In this document: positions 23,440 to 36,880 of the stretch, in pieces | How positions within the stretch are numbered: position 1 is the stretch's first letter | Layout: each line of letters begins with the position of its first letter | DNA from: Sphagnum magellanicum | Taxonomy: Eukaryota > Streptophyta > Sphagnopsida > Sphagnales > Sphagnaceae | Assembly (NCBI GenBank): GCA_021904315.1 | Contig: CM038912.1 | Coordinates: forward strand, 18,811,061-18,875,060 | Length of the DNA stretch: 64,000 nucleotides | Direction of reading: 5' to 3' | Notes under the pieces: model-generated | What the model saw: the letters and a program-made list of their open reading frames with translations, nothing else | What the model was told of the DNA's origin: nothing | The model's database searches: none | Position numbers and translations under genes: made by a program

Positions 23440-26400
23440 TTAATTCATGAATTGCCGGCAGCTGGGTGCACCGCAGAAGCATTCCACTTTGTGCGAATCC
23501 TCTTCATCAAACCGGTAATTGTATCTGGAATGACATGGCAACGATTACTGATAATCAGGTGAAGCCATCTGAATTGTTGTAAACTACTTAGGATGCTGTA
23601 ACAAAACTGTGGGTCTCATCAGTCAACATGTATATCTTTGTCAGTATCAATAAGTTCTCTGCACTAGTCAGCCTCAATGTATGTAAAAACAAAATAACAC
23701 TGGATTCTTTAAATTTGTTTGGGACCAATACAAGATAAAGGAACTGATGACACACCATACTATGGTTAAGTGTTAAAGCTTGGATCTTAAACTTGACAAA
23801 ACCAAAGGAGTTCTGATTTCCATTTCACGCAAGATTCCATGCACTCATAGGAATTCTCTTTCTTGACAACAAATTTGTCAAGTCCTCTTTCACCAGCTTC
23901 TCAAAGAAAAAAAAGCTATTCAGACAATACCTTTCTAAACTTAATACCTCTAGAAAATACGTCAATGAAATTCGTTGAAAGAACATCTAGATTGGCTGAA
24001 ATCACATCACCTAGTGAGGATGTATAAGCTCTATGAGAAGGAATGCATGGATCAATGAGAGAATTCAATCACAATGAGAATCACTTTCCATAAAGGAGGG
24101 TGTAAAAAGAAAAGGATGAGCACCACAAAGAGGAAGGGATTGAACTAGGTGCTTCCAAAATTGAGTGTCTAAGCAGTAGAAGAGAAGGTTTAGGACATTT
24201 TCTCCATAAGACACAATGTATACTTTATGAACTCTGGCTGGCTTTCTAATGGTTAGCTTACCTTATATGATTGGAACACAGGACAGACATGGATTTGGAC
24301 AGACTTCACCATGGCCTGGACCACTTTGTGAGGTTATAGCCTCTTGGAAAGAAAGAATGAAGGATATTCACCCATTTTCCTTCTACCAGAGTGGCAGCAA
24401 GTTTGAATCTTCTATCATCCTAGACATCACTCTCATTGGATCCAACCACTCAAATGACTTGCAGAAAAGTTGAGACAACTTACGTAAGCTCAGAGCCTGC
24501 TGCAACATCTTTCCGTGCAATAAGAACTATGCGGCTGTCTCCTTCCCCATTCTCTTGCTGGAAGTCTAAGATCTTTGCATAGCAGCTGGGCTCGCACTGT
24601 ATTGCCAATATCATGACAAGGATCAGAAACATCATGGGATCACCACCTTTCTCATTCCTTTGTCTCTTGAACACTCTAGAAACCCACGCGATTACTAACA
24701 TGCTTTGTGCTACTCTCAACAACCATTGACATGTTTCACTGGTTAGCTTTCAAAGGATTATCATGCCTGTTCTTGGAGCAGCAAAAGAGTTTCCAACAGG
24801 GTTGTGCTTAATGTTCAAACACACGGAAGCAATGGCCACTTACAGAATGGTTGATGAGACGGCCGATGTTGCCTTTATCAGTAGCATCAATGACAATTTC
24901 CTCATTAACTTTGAATAGCTGCATTGGCAAGCAAACAAAGCACATTCTGTGTCAAAACACCCAATTGTTTCTACTATGTTCAACCAATGTCAATAACTCA
25001 GAACAGCTCAAAAGGTCATGAAATGTTTACATACATAGCAATCCTTGCTCTCCTTATTGTACCGAATCTCTCGCAAGTCTGCAACACTCCGCCGTACACG
25101 CTCCCCCCGATACTCCAAAACCTGATGAAAGAGAAACAAAATCAACTTTTCTCTTTCAAAAAATACAAAATGTAATATTGATGATTTTTGGAAGGCTATC
25201 AACTCCACAACCTAAAAACTTTGTCCCATTCAATGATGACATACTCAACTTGTACTGAGGGAAAGTGGGAAGAACAGTATGTACCATTTCCCCTTCTTGA
25301 ATGGCACGTCGAGCAAACAATCCCCAACCATGTATTGCTGACTTGCCGAAGCACACAGTCTTTTTCTCCGTTTTCTGAAACAAATTGATACACGAGCATT
25401 TTGCATCAAAGAATGAAGAGATGTACACAAATCATCATGATGCACTCCCTAATACAAAATTGGTATGTGAAAATGCTGATTACAATGGAACTACAAGTCA
25501 TAATGGTACCCAAAGGAGAGAAGAATGTTACAGCTCTGCAGAAATGCTGATTTCAACACCATTTAATGAAACATCCCCATTTTCGGCTCATGGATAGTGA
25601 AGGATTCAAAACCCACAAAAACATTGACAGCATTTCTCTAAGTATGCTACATCAAGCTTGTGAATTTGATTACCTAACTTCTGTTTAAAATGGTTTCCAC
25701 ATGACAGGTTTCTGTGAAGAAATCCAGTAGGATACAAAGTACCTGAAGGAAAGCCAGCCGTTCTTCATTTGAGAAAACCTTTTCTTTCTTTGGATCCAAA
25801 ACAGGGATATCCTATCATGACCAGTTTGTACAGAAGTCAGCAAACCCAGAACACAAAGAAGAAATTTAACACCATGTGTGATCTCAAATGTGTCATTGCA
25901 ACACATCCAGAGATTTCACCAAAACTCCACCAAAAAAAAGGAGATTTCACACCATGTGCATTTCACATGTCCAAAAATTGAGACTCCACAAAACATATTG
26001 CTCGCCAAAGAAAAAAGGCCAGTAAAAAGAACAAGCATAGAAACAGGAGAGAACCTTATCACTAGAAGAAATTCAGAGGGTACAAGAATCTCACCCTCAA
26101 ACTGTTGATATTCTCAACTGTATTCCAGCTTATGCCTGTGGCACGATATGCAATTGCTTCCCCTCGCCTCTGTCATTGATCACCTTTTGTCAGAGTCAAG
26201 CTTTTTCTGTAACCTTCCTGATCCACTACAACCTGCCTCATGGCTTTTAATCCAAATCCAAATCAGGGGACATTCAGAACCAGATGTACATCTTATGTTT
26301 TGTAGCCACTATCAGCACCATGCAGCTTTTGAGGAACTGCTACTTCAAAATGGAACATTCTGTAGGTCAAGGCAGATCACCTTGAATTTTGCACCCTTGT

Positions 26401-29400
26401 CATATGTAGTGTAAGGTTGACACCTAGCAGCCGATGATAGGTCAGTGCTGTTGTGCTCCAAGGAGTGTTCATGGGTGCTAGGGACATAGCCTCCAGCAAT
26501 CAATGTCACAACACTCTCCCCCATCTCTCTGGCCTGCACCAAATCTTTCTTAAGTGCTTTCCCTTGGGGTGATTTCAACATCAGGTAGGTATCCGGATTC
26601 GGAGTCCTGTAATAACAATCCAAGCAAATCACATATGCCTCAGTCTAGAAACCAAATGAGCTTTACACATATGAAGGTTTATTGATTATGGGTACATTGT
26701 TGGGTAGAGCTGATAAGAGTGGAATTGAATGATCGTTGAGATGCCAATCCTAGAAAAATTAGTGAGGTTGTATATATGTTACCTATGGTTGCTGCAGAAC
26801 ATATTCATTCGGGTCAAGGGAGCTCCGGACTTGTTTACTGTACACATCTGCAAAAATTAAGAGGCAGCATCTTGTCAGAGATTCCCTCGAGACAAGGTAA
26901 ACGTAGCTGAGAACTGATGCGATAGCTGGAAAACCTATCCTCCTCCAATAACAACAATGAACAGAAGACTATTGGGTCATTACAAACACAAAAGCAGCTT
27001 TCAAAATTCAAGTCAGTGTATGTTGGTCATGCCTCCATGTGATAGCCAGCTCTGAATCCACACATGGTATGAAATGAGGTTCGGCAATTCTTGTGAGCAC
27101 AGTGAATGCAGGCACCATGTCTCTGGCTGCATATTGTACATGTCTGATGACAAAAGCCCATTCCACATGCATAAGTGCACACATTTCAGTTCTGAATATC
27201 ATGAGCCAGCCACATGAGCTGTGGAATCATAAACATCCACAAATCCATTTCCAGTAACTGCCAACAGATTGAATGTCAGAAAAAACTGGATAATCTTTCC
27301 CCATGTTCAAAAAAAATCTCCAATGATTGAGATGCCAACTAGACATCACAGGCATGCATGTGTGTTATGGATTGATCAACCTGATGGAAAGTTGAAATGT
27401 TGATATTGATGAGACCATCAGCAGGCTCCATCTTGGCAGCACTCTTGAATCTCACCTCAGGAACAAACCATCCACATGTGATGTGTACCCACAAACCCTT
27501 GAGTGTTGAAGGCTTCAATGCCCCACCTGGTCATGCAACTATGCATTTAGAGTGGGTAACAATTTGTTTGCTTCCCCCCATAAATTGCATATCAAGTCCA
27601 ATCAAATGCTACAGTCTTAAAGCAGCTGATTCAAAAGTGCATATGACTAAAGAACTCCATATGCAAGGATCGGCTCAGGCTCAAGAAATTTATAACAAGA
27701 GCCTTCAGTGTAGACCTGAGAGAAAAAGAATCCACCAAAAGAAGAATGAGAGGTCCAGTATAATGAAAGCAGTAGCAGTCACCTTTTACAGGACATAGAC
27801 AGCATTCTCGTTCTTGATCTGGTGTCTCACATGCTCGACAAACCCATGAGCCCATGTTCTCTGATGCTTTCACTCCATAACATTCCTCATGAACTGCCAC
27901 TTGACAACTAACACAAACAACAAGGAAAACAAAAAATGTAAGCTACACAGTCTATTAGAAGCTCCAGGAACTCAAAAAGGCTCACTAATCTGACTCTCTA
28001 CACTGGTGAGTATGCAGGGTGAAAAGATCCTGGAGGGCTTGAGTTTTGAAAGTGGGAACATCTTCCAAGCACATTGTGCAAAACTTTAGAGATGATATGA
28101 ATAATGCATTACCGATTGCAGATAATCATTTTGTTGTAGTCATAATCCTCAACCCAGCGACAAACTGCACACCTCTCTGATGTCCATGTCGACTCTACAG
28201 GCTCATATGGAGCTGTACAAATTCAGAGGCCAAACATTAGACAAACAATCAATCAATGTTGACTAGACCAAAGAGCATATAGCTTCAACCCCAACTTTAG
28301 GCTATGCTATTGTAACTTGAATTACAGATTCTAATAGACATACACTTGCATGAACACACTAACATCCAATTTCTTCACCATCAGATTCAGCAACATCAAT
28401 GACTTGAAGATGACCAAAAAAGTTACTTAGATTAAAAAACATTCTGAAGGTTCAGGGTTGGAATTCCTGGTCTCACCATCTAGGGCTGATCGCAGAGCCT
28501 GCTCTCGTTGCTTGGCAGGTACAACTACATCTGGTCCTTCATAAGCAAGACCAATTGCGCCACGAACCAACATTTGCTGAAGCTGCATCACAATCCCCAA
28601 GTGAAAAGGAGTAGTTAACATTTCAGATATATAGGACTCAGCTCTTGCTCTCCTTCTGCATAACCAGAGTAGAGAACACAAAGGAATGACAAACCTTTCC
28701 AAATATAAAATCAAACGACTATAGCCAAAATAAAATTGGAGACAAAGCTTGAAGCAAGACAACTTACCCAGCTCACCAAAGGTTGCTCAAGGTTCTTCAC
28801 CCGAATGCTCTCCTTCCACTTCTTCTTGCGACATCCTGTGTGTCTTTCCCACTCTGAGGGTCTCATGGGTTTTTCCTTCCCTCCACATGCATCACACTTG
28901 CAAATCACTCTGCCACACAGTCAAACAGAAAAAGAACCCATGGGAAAAAAATGGTAGCAACTGAAATGTCTAATAGTTCTTTGGAAAGAGAAAAAATTAG
29001 ATTGTGTGCACATGCACTAGCTACTCTTGCATTTGTGTTTATCCATTATTCCCAAAGCCAGTAACAAAAGATCCCAACATGTAATGTTACAACACCATAA
29101 GAGAAAATATGGACAAAACTCAACCAGAGCTCTCGCTCTTACAGGCTGATTCAATGATACAACAAAAATCCATACTTACTCATGATACTTAGGCAGATAA
29201 TCTCCCTCCATTCCACAGCACAGTACAGGCAAATGCTCCGGAACTACGACTGAGCTTGGACCTGCTCCGGTACTGCATCATTGAAAAAATCCAATTTGCT
29301 GAAATATACATAAAAGTATTCCGGAAAGTAGTACAAAGCTCATGGTAACGGTTCTCAAATAGTGGCACATGACAAACTCAGAAGGTTGACTGGTCAAAGA

Positions 29401-32400
29401 ATTGATTGCATTCCAATGACATGAAATCTTTTCATTCTGAGAAAGATTAATGGAGTGGAGACATACTTCTCTGCTATTTTGGGCTTTTTTGATAAGGATT
29501 GATGCTTCCTGCATTCAGGGCAGCTGTACGAACTGCCCTCTGCAAGCTCCTGTAACTCATGCAAGGCCCCAGCAATCAGTCAGAGCTGTGATACCCCCCT
29601 CAAAAGTTAGGCTCTCACAAGCACACATTACAACATGTGTACAATCCAATAAATGGCAGCCATGGCCCTCTTGCACCAAAGCCTACTCCAGAACCAACAT
29701 ACTTGCACTAATGAAGGAGGGGAAAGTTGAAACATTAATCACCTTCAATTTTTTGTTGGTGAGCTTGTCACAGTCAGCATGAACCCATATCTCACATTGA
29801 TCACATTGTGCCTGCAGATTAGGGAGATCAAAAAAAAGAAAATATATTGAAATTTGTGACATCCCAGAGAACCCTTTATGTGTAAACTCAAATACTAGAA
29901 AATTTTTGTCTGTGGAGCAACTGTGTGCATAAACAGTTATATAGTATACTGAAAAAGCCAAACTATATCAAATGTGATTGCAGAGAAAGCTCAACTAAAA
30001 CACATCCACAAACAAGCAGATGTTGTGTCAGTACCAACCAAACCAGAAAAAAAACACAACAAGAGAGAGGAGTGGTCACAATTTTTGTTTGTGGCTCTCA
30101 AGTACTTACAAAGCTATTCTTGTCATTTGGAAGCCAGACTCTCTTGCACACACCACAATATTGCTTTGATTTGTACAACTGTCAAGCCCAACACAAGCAA
30201 CAGACAAATCATCATCAAAAACTTGTGATGGTGGTTACATTCAGTGGATTCCATCAAATGTATTTCCTTGCTACATTGCAGTTGCAGTTATTGTCGTAAG
30301 TGATGAATTAAATCAAAATATTGCAGCCAGTCTCCAATGCTCAAAAATCTAATGGAGCTGATGGAAAATAATCAACAAGAATGGAGAACATCTCTAGCTT
30401 ACCTTCACACAGTGTTTGCACAGCAGATTATCCTTTGCACTCTCCTTTTTTTGTACAGGCAGCTCTGCCAAGCACCCTGGGCATGTTCGCCTTGACTTGG
30501 AGCTGGCCGATGTTGCCTGCAGAAGTTACACAAGTGAAAAAAAAAATCAGAGATTACACTTGCAGAGCCCATGAGAAAAGGATGACTGTGGTAAGGAAGA
30601 GAAAATGAGTACCTTCATGGTAACTGAAGGCTCAGGCTCTGGCAGGGCCTTATCGGTTTCAACAGAGTGGTGGTCATCCTCCCATTCCTCACTTCCAACA
30701 GGGAGAGAATTTTTTGCCTTTGTTGTGGCAACAGAAGGATGCACTTTTCCTTTCGACTCCTCATGTCCCTCTTCATAGCCAAGATCTGCAAGCTTGGCTT
30801 CATTAATCGCTTGCTTGAAATCACTGGGACGACTCCTATTTAACTGTGTTTGCCGTTGAAACCTAAACCCATATCCACAGAACAACTGCACTTTGTTAGG
30901 ACATTCTCTGACACAAAAACTGATCTTAAAGAACAAAGACTTTTACTGGCCCCACAGAAGCTTCTCACCTATTGCATCACATCTTCCCAAGGATTTGGCA
31001 ACATGCCATCTTTGCTAATCAATAGGGAATGGAGAAAATGCCAGCCCACAGATATTGCAAGGACCTACAGAAAAATTCTCACCTCTCCAGATAACTGTCA
31101 AATGGGAACATCATCCCTTGCTTCACCCATGCATAATCCTGTAGCAAACAAGAGGAAATGTAAGCAAGATTTTGGTGGACTGGAAAGCCAAAACTGTCAT
31201 CTTTAATGCTCAGAAGTGAAAAAATGCTTCACCCTTTGCAGAAAGCTAATGCTTTGGTACATACCCGTTGCTTGCCTTTGGATAAGGAGGGCCCATAAAA
31301 CATCACACATAGGCGATTCGGCAATGAGAGCTTGCGAACCAACCCTGGGGCTTCTCTGATAGGGTCAATAACCTTTGCTGGCCATACAGGATCATTCCGC
31401 TTTCCTGATTTAGCCCACACTATCTCACCCAGATCAAAACCCTCCAAACTGTGCACATCCGGTACTGTCACAGTAACAGTACCTCTCACTTCTGCATCAG
31501 GTGTGCCATCCATGTCAACAGCTCTTGGGCTCTGATGCAAAGAAACTTCAGTTCTGTCATGATCTTCTGCAGTAGCCTCAGAGTTCAGTGACTCAGAGCT
31601 CAAGTCACCTTTGTCGTTTTTGTCACCTTGACATCTGCGTCGCTTACTCTCAGGTTCAATTGAAGCTCGTGGGGCACTTGAATTGCCAACTGAAAGCTTG
31701 ATACACTTTTTAGGATTTGCCAGCGGAAGTCTCATTGTTGCAATTGATGAAAGAGGTGCTTCAGAATCCTCTGGAGAATGCCGTGATCCTTTTGGACCTC
31801 CCTTGGTCAAAGGTGTTACCACAGAATCCCGAAACCTTGAAGGAAGGGCTTGTGCACGACCTCGTTTTGATCTCACCAATGCTCTGGTTTCGTTCGAAGG
31901 CGAGTCATCATCATCTTCATGTTCACTGTCATTCTCAGCTTCTTCTTTTGTGCTTGCATCGAGTCCTTCACTGCCCTGTTTCTGCATGATGCCTTTCTTT
32001 TGATTGACCAACATGACAGATGTTTTTACCTTCTTTGGATCTTTAACTGGTGGGACTCCGACAGAACTCTTTGAATCCAGTGAAGCTTTTGACTTTTCCA
32101 GCTCTTTCTCAGCTTTGGGTCCAACCAAAGAATTGTTTGAAGAAAATGAGGTAACAGCTTTAGGTCCAGCAACAACCTTCTTTGAGTTCTCGTTGACCTT
32201 GCTAGCTCTAGGCCCACCAGAAAATGTTTTCCAATCAAATGAGGTAACAGATGCTTCTATCTCACCATCTTTTCCTGCTTTGTCTCCCCCAGAGAATTTC
32301 TTTGGATCAACCAATGCCCGAATAGCCCTCACTTTCTCATTATTTTTGCCACTTCTGGTTCCAACAAAATTGTTCTTTGCATGTGAGGGAGAGACTTTCT

Positions 32401-35400
32401 GGCATTCAGAATTTTTGGATGATGGAGCGCCAGCAACACTTCTCTTAAAATCGAATGAGACCACAGGTGTTCTTGCCTTCTTTGGGACAGGAGAGTTACT
32501 GGCAGAGCCGAAATCTTTGCTCCCTTCCTCTTTGCTACATAGTGCATGCACTTTTGTTGTTCTTGCAGGAGGTGATGTCACCTGCACAAGAGGGGCCAGA
32601 ACCTGGGTGATTTTGGATTGCCCACTTTCCCCTGCTTCACTGGCGGCCCCTGTTTCAATCCCAGTAGTGACTTTGGCTCTACTACCCTGTCTCCCATCTC
32701 GCCTCCTGTAGAAGGTCAATTCCCCTTGCATTGTACTTGCTTTCCGTTTTGGAAATTGGGCCTCAAAGCTCTCAACCTGGTCATCTAGCCCTGGCATTTT
32801 GCCTGGTGCCACAAATGAGGACCCTGATGCTACCTGTGCAGCAAACGCAGAGACACCCAACAAGTCAGTGCAACATTAAACCTTGTGCTGAGAAGGAAGA
32901 AACTGTTCAAAGGTTCATGAACTCCAGGGATGGCTTTGTGAATTAACCTGTGCAGCATCAACCAGCACATCAAGCCCTCCAGCAAGACCACTATTCCCCT
33001 TGTGCCGCTTTGCTGGGGATGCTGGGCTGCCACTGCCTCTCATATCCCAAGGCCCATTTCCAAGTTTCTCATCCTCGGCCCAGAAGCTTCGAGTCCCATG
33101 CTTTACAGTTGAAAACTCAGTTAGCTCAAAATGACCTGTTTGGAGAAAAATGTCAACCCAATAAGCTTAGCTACAGATCTCCAGAAAGTGCATACACAAC
33201 ACAAGTAAACTAAAACCTTTTCTTTGGGAGAGTTCAAATGCAGAAGGTGCTGTTGAGGACTGGACAACCATTAGATCCAATCTCATCGCAAGAATTTGCA
33301 ATTTCATATGATTTTGATGGCTTTGATATGCAATCATCACTGTCACCTGATTTTGAGTGTCGGGTTGCCACCGGCACTGAAGAACTGAAAGCTTGAACAG
33401 GAGCAATTATGTCTGCAGATGTAGGCTTCAAATCCATCGCTTCCTTGTCAACAATGTCACATTTTTCTGGAGTCAAGGGAGCAGGTTCCTTCTCCTGTTT
33501 CATCTTTTCTTGCCTCACATGACCAGTAGTAACATCAGTGATGTGTATACTAGCAACACCAATGTCAACTTTCCCTTCATCAGTTTGCAGGACATCTGTG
33601 GGATTACTCTGGCGATTGCAGTTGCCATCACTTACAGGAACATGACTCTGCAGATTTTCGGCGCTTGACAAAGCCTGGGGACTTGGTAGCTGCATGATAG
33701 GAATAGCAGACCCAAAACCATCATGGTAACAAATCAGACACATACAATAATTGCAAGTGAACAAGAAACAAACAGGACAGGATTTGGATTTCACAATCCC
33801 AGTGTTCTGGATTGATGGTGAGTGCTTCTAAGTGCAGCTCACTTATTTCCAAGAAAAAGGCCAGCCCAGAAGTTGACAATGTTGCCAAAGAAAAATTTCT
33901 TGATCACAAAGTACCTGCATTGGTGGAGCTTCATGGTTTCCTGGGCCAGCTGCTTTGTTTCCATGAGTTGGGATTGATAGAGTCACCATTGATTCTGGTT
34001 TGCAGAGTTCCTCTGTTTCACCAAGACTCTCTCCCTTCAAGTTACAAAGCTCCCCAACTTTCTCCTGTGGATTTGCAGAATCTGTGCATGACAAAGCTTG
34101 CTTTGTGCTGCCTCCGTCAACTGGGCATTTTGATTTTCAGACACACATCCAAAACTATGTAAGTTTCTAGGGAGATGTTCAAAAAATTGAGCAAGAAAAG
34201 TTTTACACAAATTTAGACTCAGTAGCTGAAGTTGTTGCAAACCTGGCTCCTCCTCCTTTATGAACTTGGAAGGTTCATCGAGCATCTTGTCATGGAATGT
34301 TGAAGAGCTCTCTGCAACAACCTGTTGCAATGTCGTTTGATGCCTCAAAAGCACGAATTCTTTTTGATGGTCGATTTGAACTGGAAATTGTGTTGAAAAA
34401 CTTCTATCCCCACCTTCCACATTTTGTTTATCTGCATTCTTGCAATCAGGGTGCAGAATTTGAGGAGTGGCAGAGGATTGGCCTGAACGACTTCCGTCAA
34501 GCACATCTGACATAGTAGGGTGGAGGTCTTCACTCCCTTGTTTTTGCCACAAATGATGCCCTGTGGAACCTACTACTGTTGTTGCCACCATGTCTGAGCC
34601 TGATGGTGAAGAAGCTTCTTGTATGATGATATTTTCATCATGACCAGCACTAGAAACTCCTTGCTGCTCTGCTTCTGTCTCCTTCCTTCTCCTGCCAATG
34701 TCCTCAACCGAACATCCAAGTGCACGTGGGCCTGCAAGCATTCCATTAGCAAATGCTATCATACTCCTGCAACAACAGCAATGACCAACATCTGTTCCAC
34801 AACTGAGGGAGATGTGTGCAACTACCTACCGACTGCCAAAACCTTGATGGGTGGGTGGTGGCAAATATTCTGAAACTGTGAGATTCCACAAGAACCCATA
34901 TCATCTCTTTCGATTCCACAAGAACCCACATCGTCTCTTTTGACTCTGTGAGCATACATATGAAGGAAGGAAGGAATGATGCAATGCTTCTTCATGAACA
35001 TATTCTTCATGAATGGCATTCTGCAATCCTGAGGGAAGTGAAAGGACAGTGATCCTGACCAAGTAGAGGACGCAATCCTGGACTAGAATTTGGCTTCAGT
35101 GAAGAGCTCTTCTCCCTGTTACCTTGCTCAAACTGCGGTGAATTGCTCGAACCTGGAAGAGTCCTATGATGATGGGCAGTCCATGAATTTGCTGCCATCG
35201 TTACTCCATTGAGCTTTACGCCCTCGCCTCCTCCCGGCACAAGAGTGATTGCTCCAGCTGAAGAAGAGAGCTTATGGGTGGGCGCGGAAGAATCGATTCC
35301 CTGCGACTGCACGACCACCGCAGCAGCAGCAGCAGCAGCAGAGGAGGGCTTGGTCGTCGCAACCTTAGGGCTCCTGTTTGATGATGCGCTTCTGCTGTTG

Positions 35401-35705
35401 CTTGCTACCCTGTGCTGCTTCTCAAGCATCTTTGCCTTGCGTATACTGCGCTTCAGAGCTGAAGTCTGCTGGCGCGCGATCGTTTGCTGATGATGCAGCA
35501 ATGTCTGCTGCTGCTGCTGGAGAAGAGGGTCGTGGTGAAAACCGGGACTCGCGCTTCTTGCTGCTGATGCTGCTGCTCCTCCTCCTCCTCCCATCTGCTG
35601 CTGCTCCCGCGTCATCATCTTCTGTATCTTCGCAATTGGAGGTTGCGCCACTGCAGGGTCTTGTGGCGGCCCAAGGGCAGTAGAGGTGAAAACACGGTTC
35701 TCCAT
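23440..35705 (-). CDS. ATX: ATX3/4/5-type trithorax histone H3K4 methyltransferase (28 exons, ~1,950 aa)
   Basis: Exons in order: 35705-35060, 34731-34243, 34120-33915, 33689-33269, 33135-32948, 32833-31265, 31138-31083, 30862-30613, 30516-30403, 30163-30110, 29811-29743, 29549-29467, 29272-29180, 28909-28768, 28582-28477, 28212-28113, 27907-27783, 27526-27381, 27143-27033, 26847-26783, 26606-26381, 26169-26095, 25811-25743, 25374-25285, 25121-25035, 24918-24844, 24596-24484, 23524-23440. Phases agree at every junction. Domains: Gln/Ala-rich N-terminus; PWWP near 1115-1200 ([20 protein letters not shown]); PHD1 near 1315-1385; PHD2 ([21 protein letters not shown]) and extended PHD near 1510-1680; SET near 1803-1925 ([26 protein letters not shown]); post-[14 protein letters not shown] at the C-terminus. 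The family methylates histone H3 Lys4 in chromatin. The order PWWP-PHD-PHD-ePHD-SET without FYRN/FYRC fits ATX3/4/5, not ATX1/2. It is about twice the usual ATX4/5 length because of a long low-complexity N-terminal half. The intron after exon 19 uses a GC donor. Confidence 0.93.
32000..32480 (-). repeat. Degenerate internal protein repeats in the ATX-type gene
   Basis: In exon 6, upstream of the PWWP domain, the protein repeats a loose ~35-residue unit rich in Lys, Ser and Gly. Copies centre on [32 protein letters not shown] and [10 protein letters not shown]. The repeats are diverged at DNA level, so they are old. They add to the unusual length of the N-terminal half and are probably disordered. 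Confidence 0.6.
35320..35342 (-). repeat. CAG/GCT trinucleotide run (poly-Ala) in exon 1
   Basis: A run of gcagca trinucleotides encodes an Ala tract on the minus strand. Nearby Gln-rich segments (35480-35520) use the same repeat type in another frame. Such tracts vary in length between individuals. Confidence 0.8.
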
Positions 35706-36880
35706 ATGAGTCCTCCTCGCCGCCCCCTCTAGCGCTTGCCCGTTTTCCACATCCCAGAAACAAACGCACGCCCGCAAGGTGGGTGGCTTGTTGCTTCCGG
35801 CGGTCTCAGTTTCGAGACTCAATCGCGCAGAGATCTCAGCGCACTTTCCGATTCCGTCGCGAGCTGACGATACAAACTCCCGTAGCCCGTTGCATTACAA
35901 AGGTCACGCTCCGAATTGGCGTCTTGTTGTTACCCCGGGATTCATCAGCAGCGACGAGGAGGAGTCCCGGACGGACATCCCATCCCGTTTACGTTTTTCC
36001 CAATCCCTAAGAGAAAAGGAAATACACACGGACAGACGCACACAAAACACGCAACGCACACTCTCCCTTCGAAGGAAGCCGCAGGCGGGCGGGGGCGCGG
36101 GCGGGCAGGCAGGCAGGCGCGAGGGTGGAGCGAAGGAAGGACTTCCGCTTTCCGCTCTTTACAGAAATTTACAACCCGAGTCTCGTAGAGCAACAGATTG
36201 ACGATCCAGTGGCAAAAAACAGGAGTCGTAAAAGCAGCACACAACACAAGAAACAAAAAGGAAACCAAGCGAGACGGAGCCGACAAAAGAGAGATGGCAA
36301 CCCCCACCGCTCGCCCCACAGCAACAGAGCGCGGGCTTCTCTCTCTCTCTATCTATCTACCCTTGACAACGGAGCAACGAAACAAGAGCAATACGGCATC
36401 AAAACGGGTCGGACAAAAGCGCGATCGGAGACTCAGCGAGAGAGCAGAAGGCAAAGCGCACGCGTAACACGAAATGGGCACCACCCAGTACGAGAATCGG
36501 AGACAAAACAAGACGACAGGAGCAGCAGCGCAGCGACGCAGAGTGCAAGAGTGCGGAGGTGCGCTCCTCTTCCTTCTCCGTCTCTCCCGCGACGCCCTGC
36601 AGCAGCAGCAAGCAAGCAAAAGTTTCGCCAAATTCGCCCCACCCCATATCGCCGAAATTGGCGAAATGCCCACACGCCCACATCCTACAGACTGACTGCC
36701 GACGGATGCAAGATACCCTTTGCCCGAAGCCTTTTCAGGATGAGGAATCTAAACTCTCATCCACTGATCAACATTCATCCATCTACACACCCTCTTTCCC
36801 CTAGTAATCTAGCCTCTCAGCTTTCGCCTAGTTGTAGCCCTAACCCCGCCTCGCGTATCCCCATCTCCGAATTAAATAAA
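35706..36880 (-). promoter_or_regulatory. GC-rich leader/promoter region of the ATX-type gene
   Basis: This stretch is much more GC-rich than the DNA around it, with CpG-containing words, a ggcgggcgggg / ggcaggcaggc run at 36083-36119 and a CT run near 36337-36355. It lies directly upstream of the first ATG of the minus-strand gene. Long plus-strand frames here (for example 36125-36883) are basic and Ser/Arg-rich, as expected from GC-rich non-coding DNA, and I do not call them genes. No TATA box was identified. Confidence 0.55.

Noticed and set aside
28583..28655. Longer version of ATX exon 15
   Set aside because: The acceptor at 28656 breaks the phase; the acceptor giving 28582 matches the family alignment and keeps the frame.
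32004..32711. 235-codon plus-strand frame opposite ATX exon 6
   Set aside because: It is the shadow of the real minus-strand coding exon and has a Phe/Leu/Ser-biased, repeat-mirroring composition.
34732..34766. Alternative acceptor for ATX exon 2 (ttgttgcag before gagtatgatag)
   Set aside because: It gives the wrong phase with exon 1; the acceptor before gcccacgtg restores the frame.
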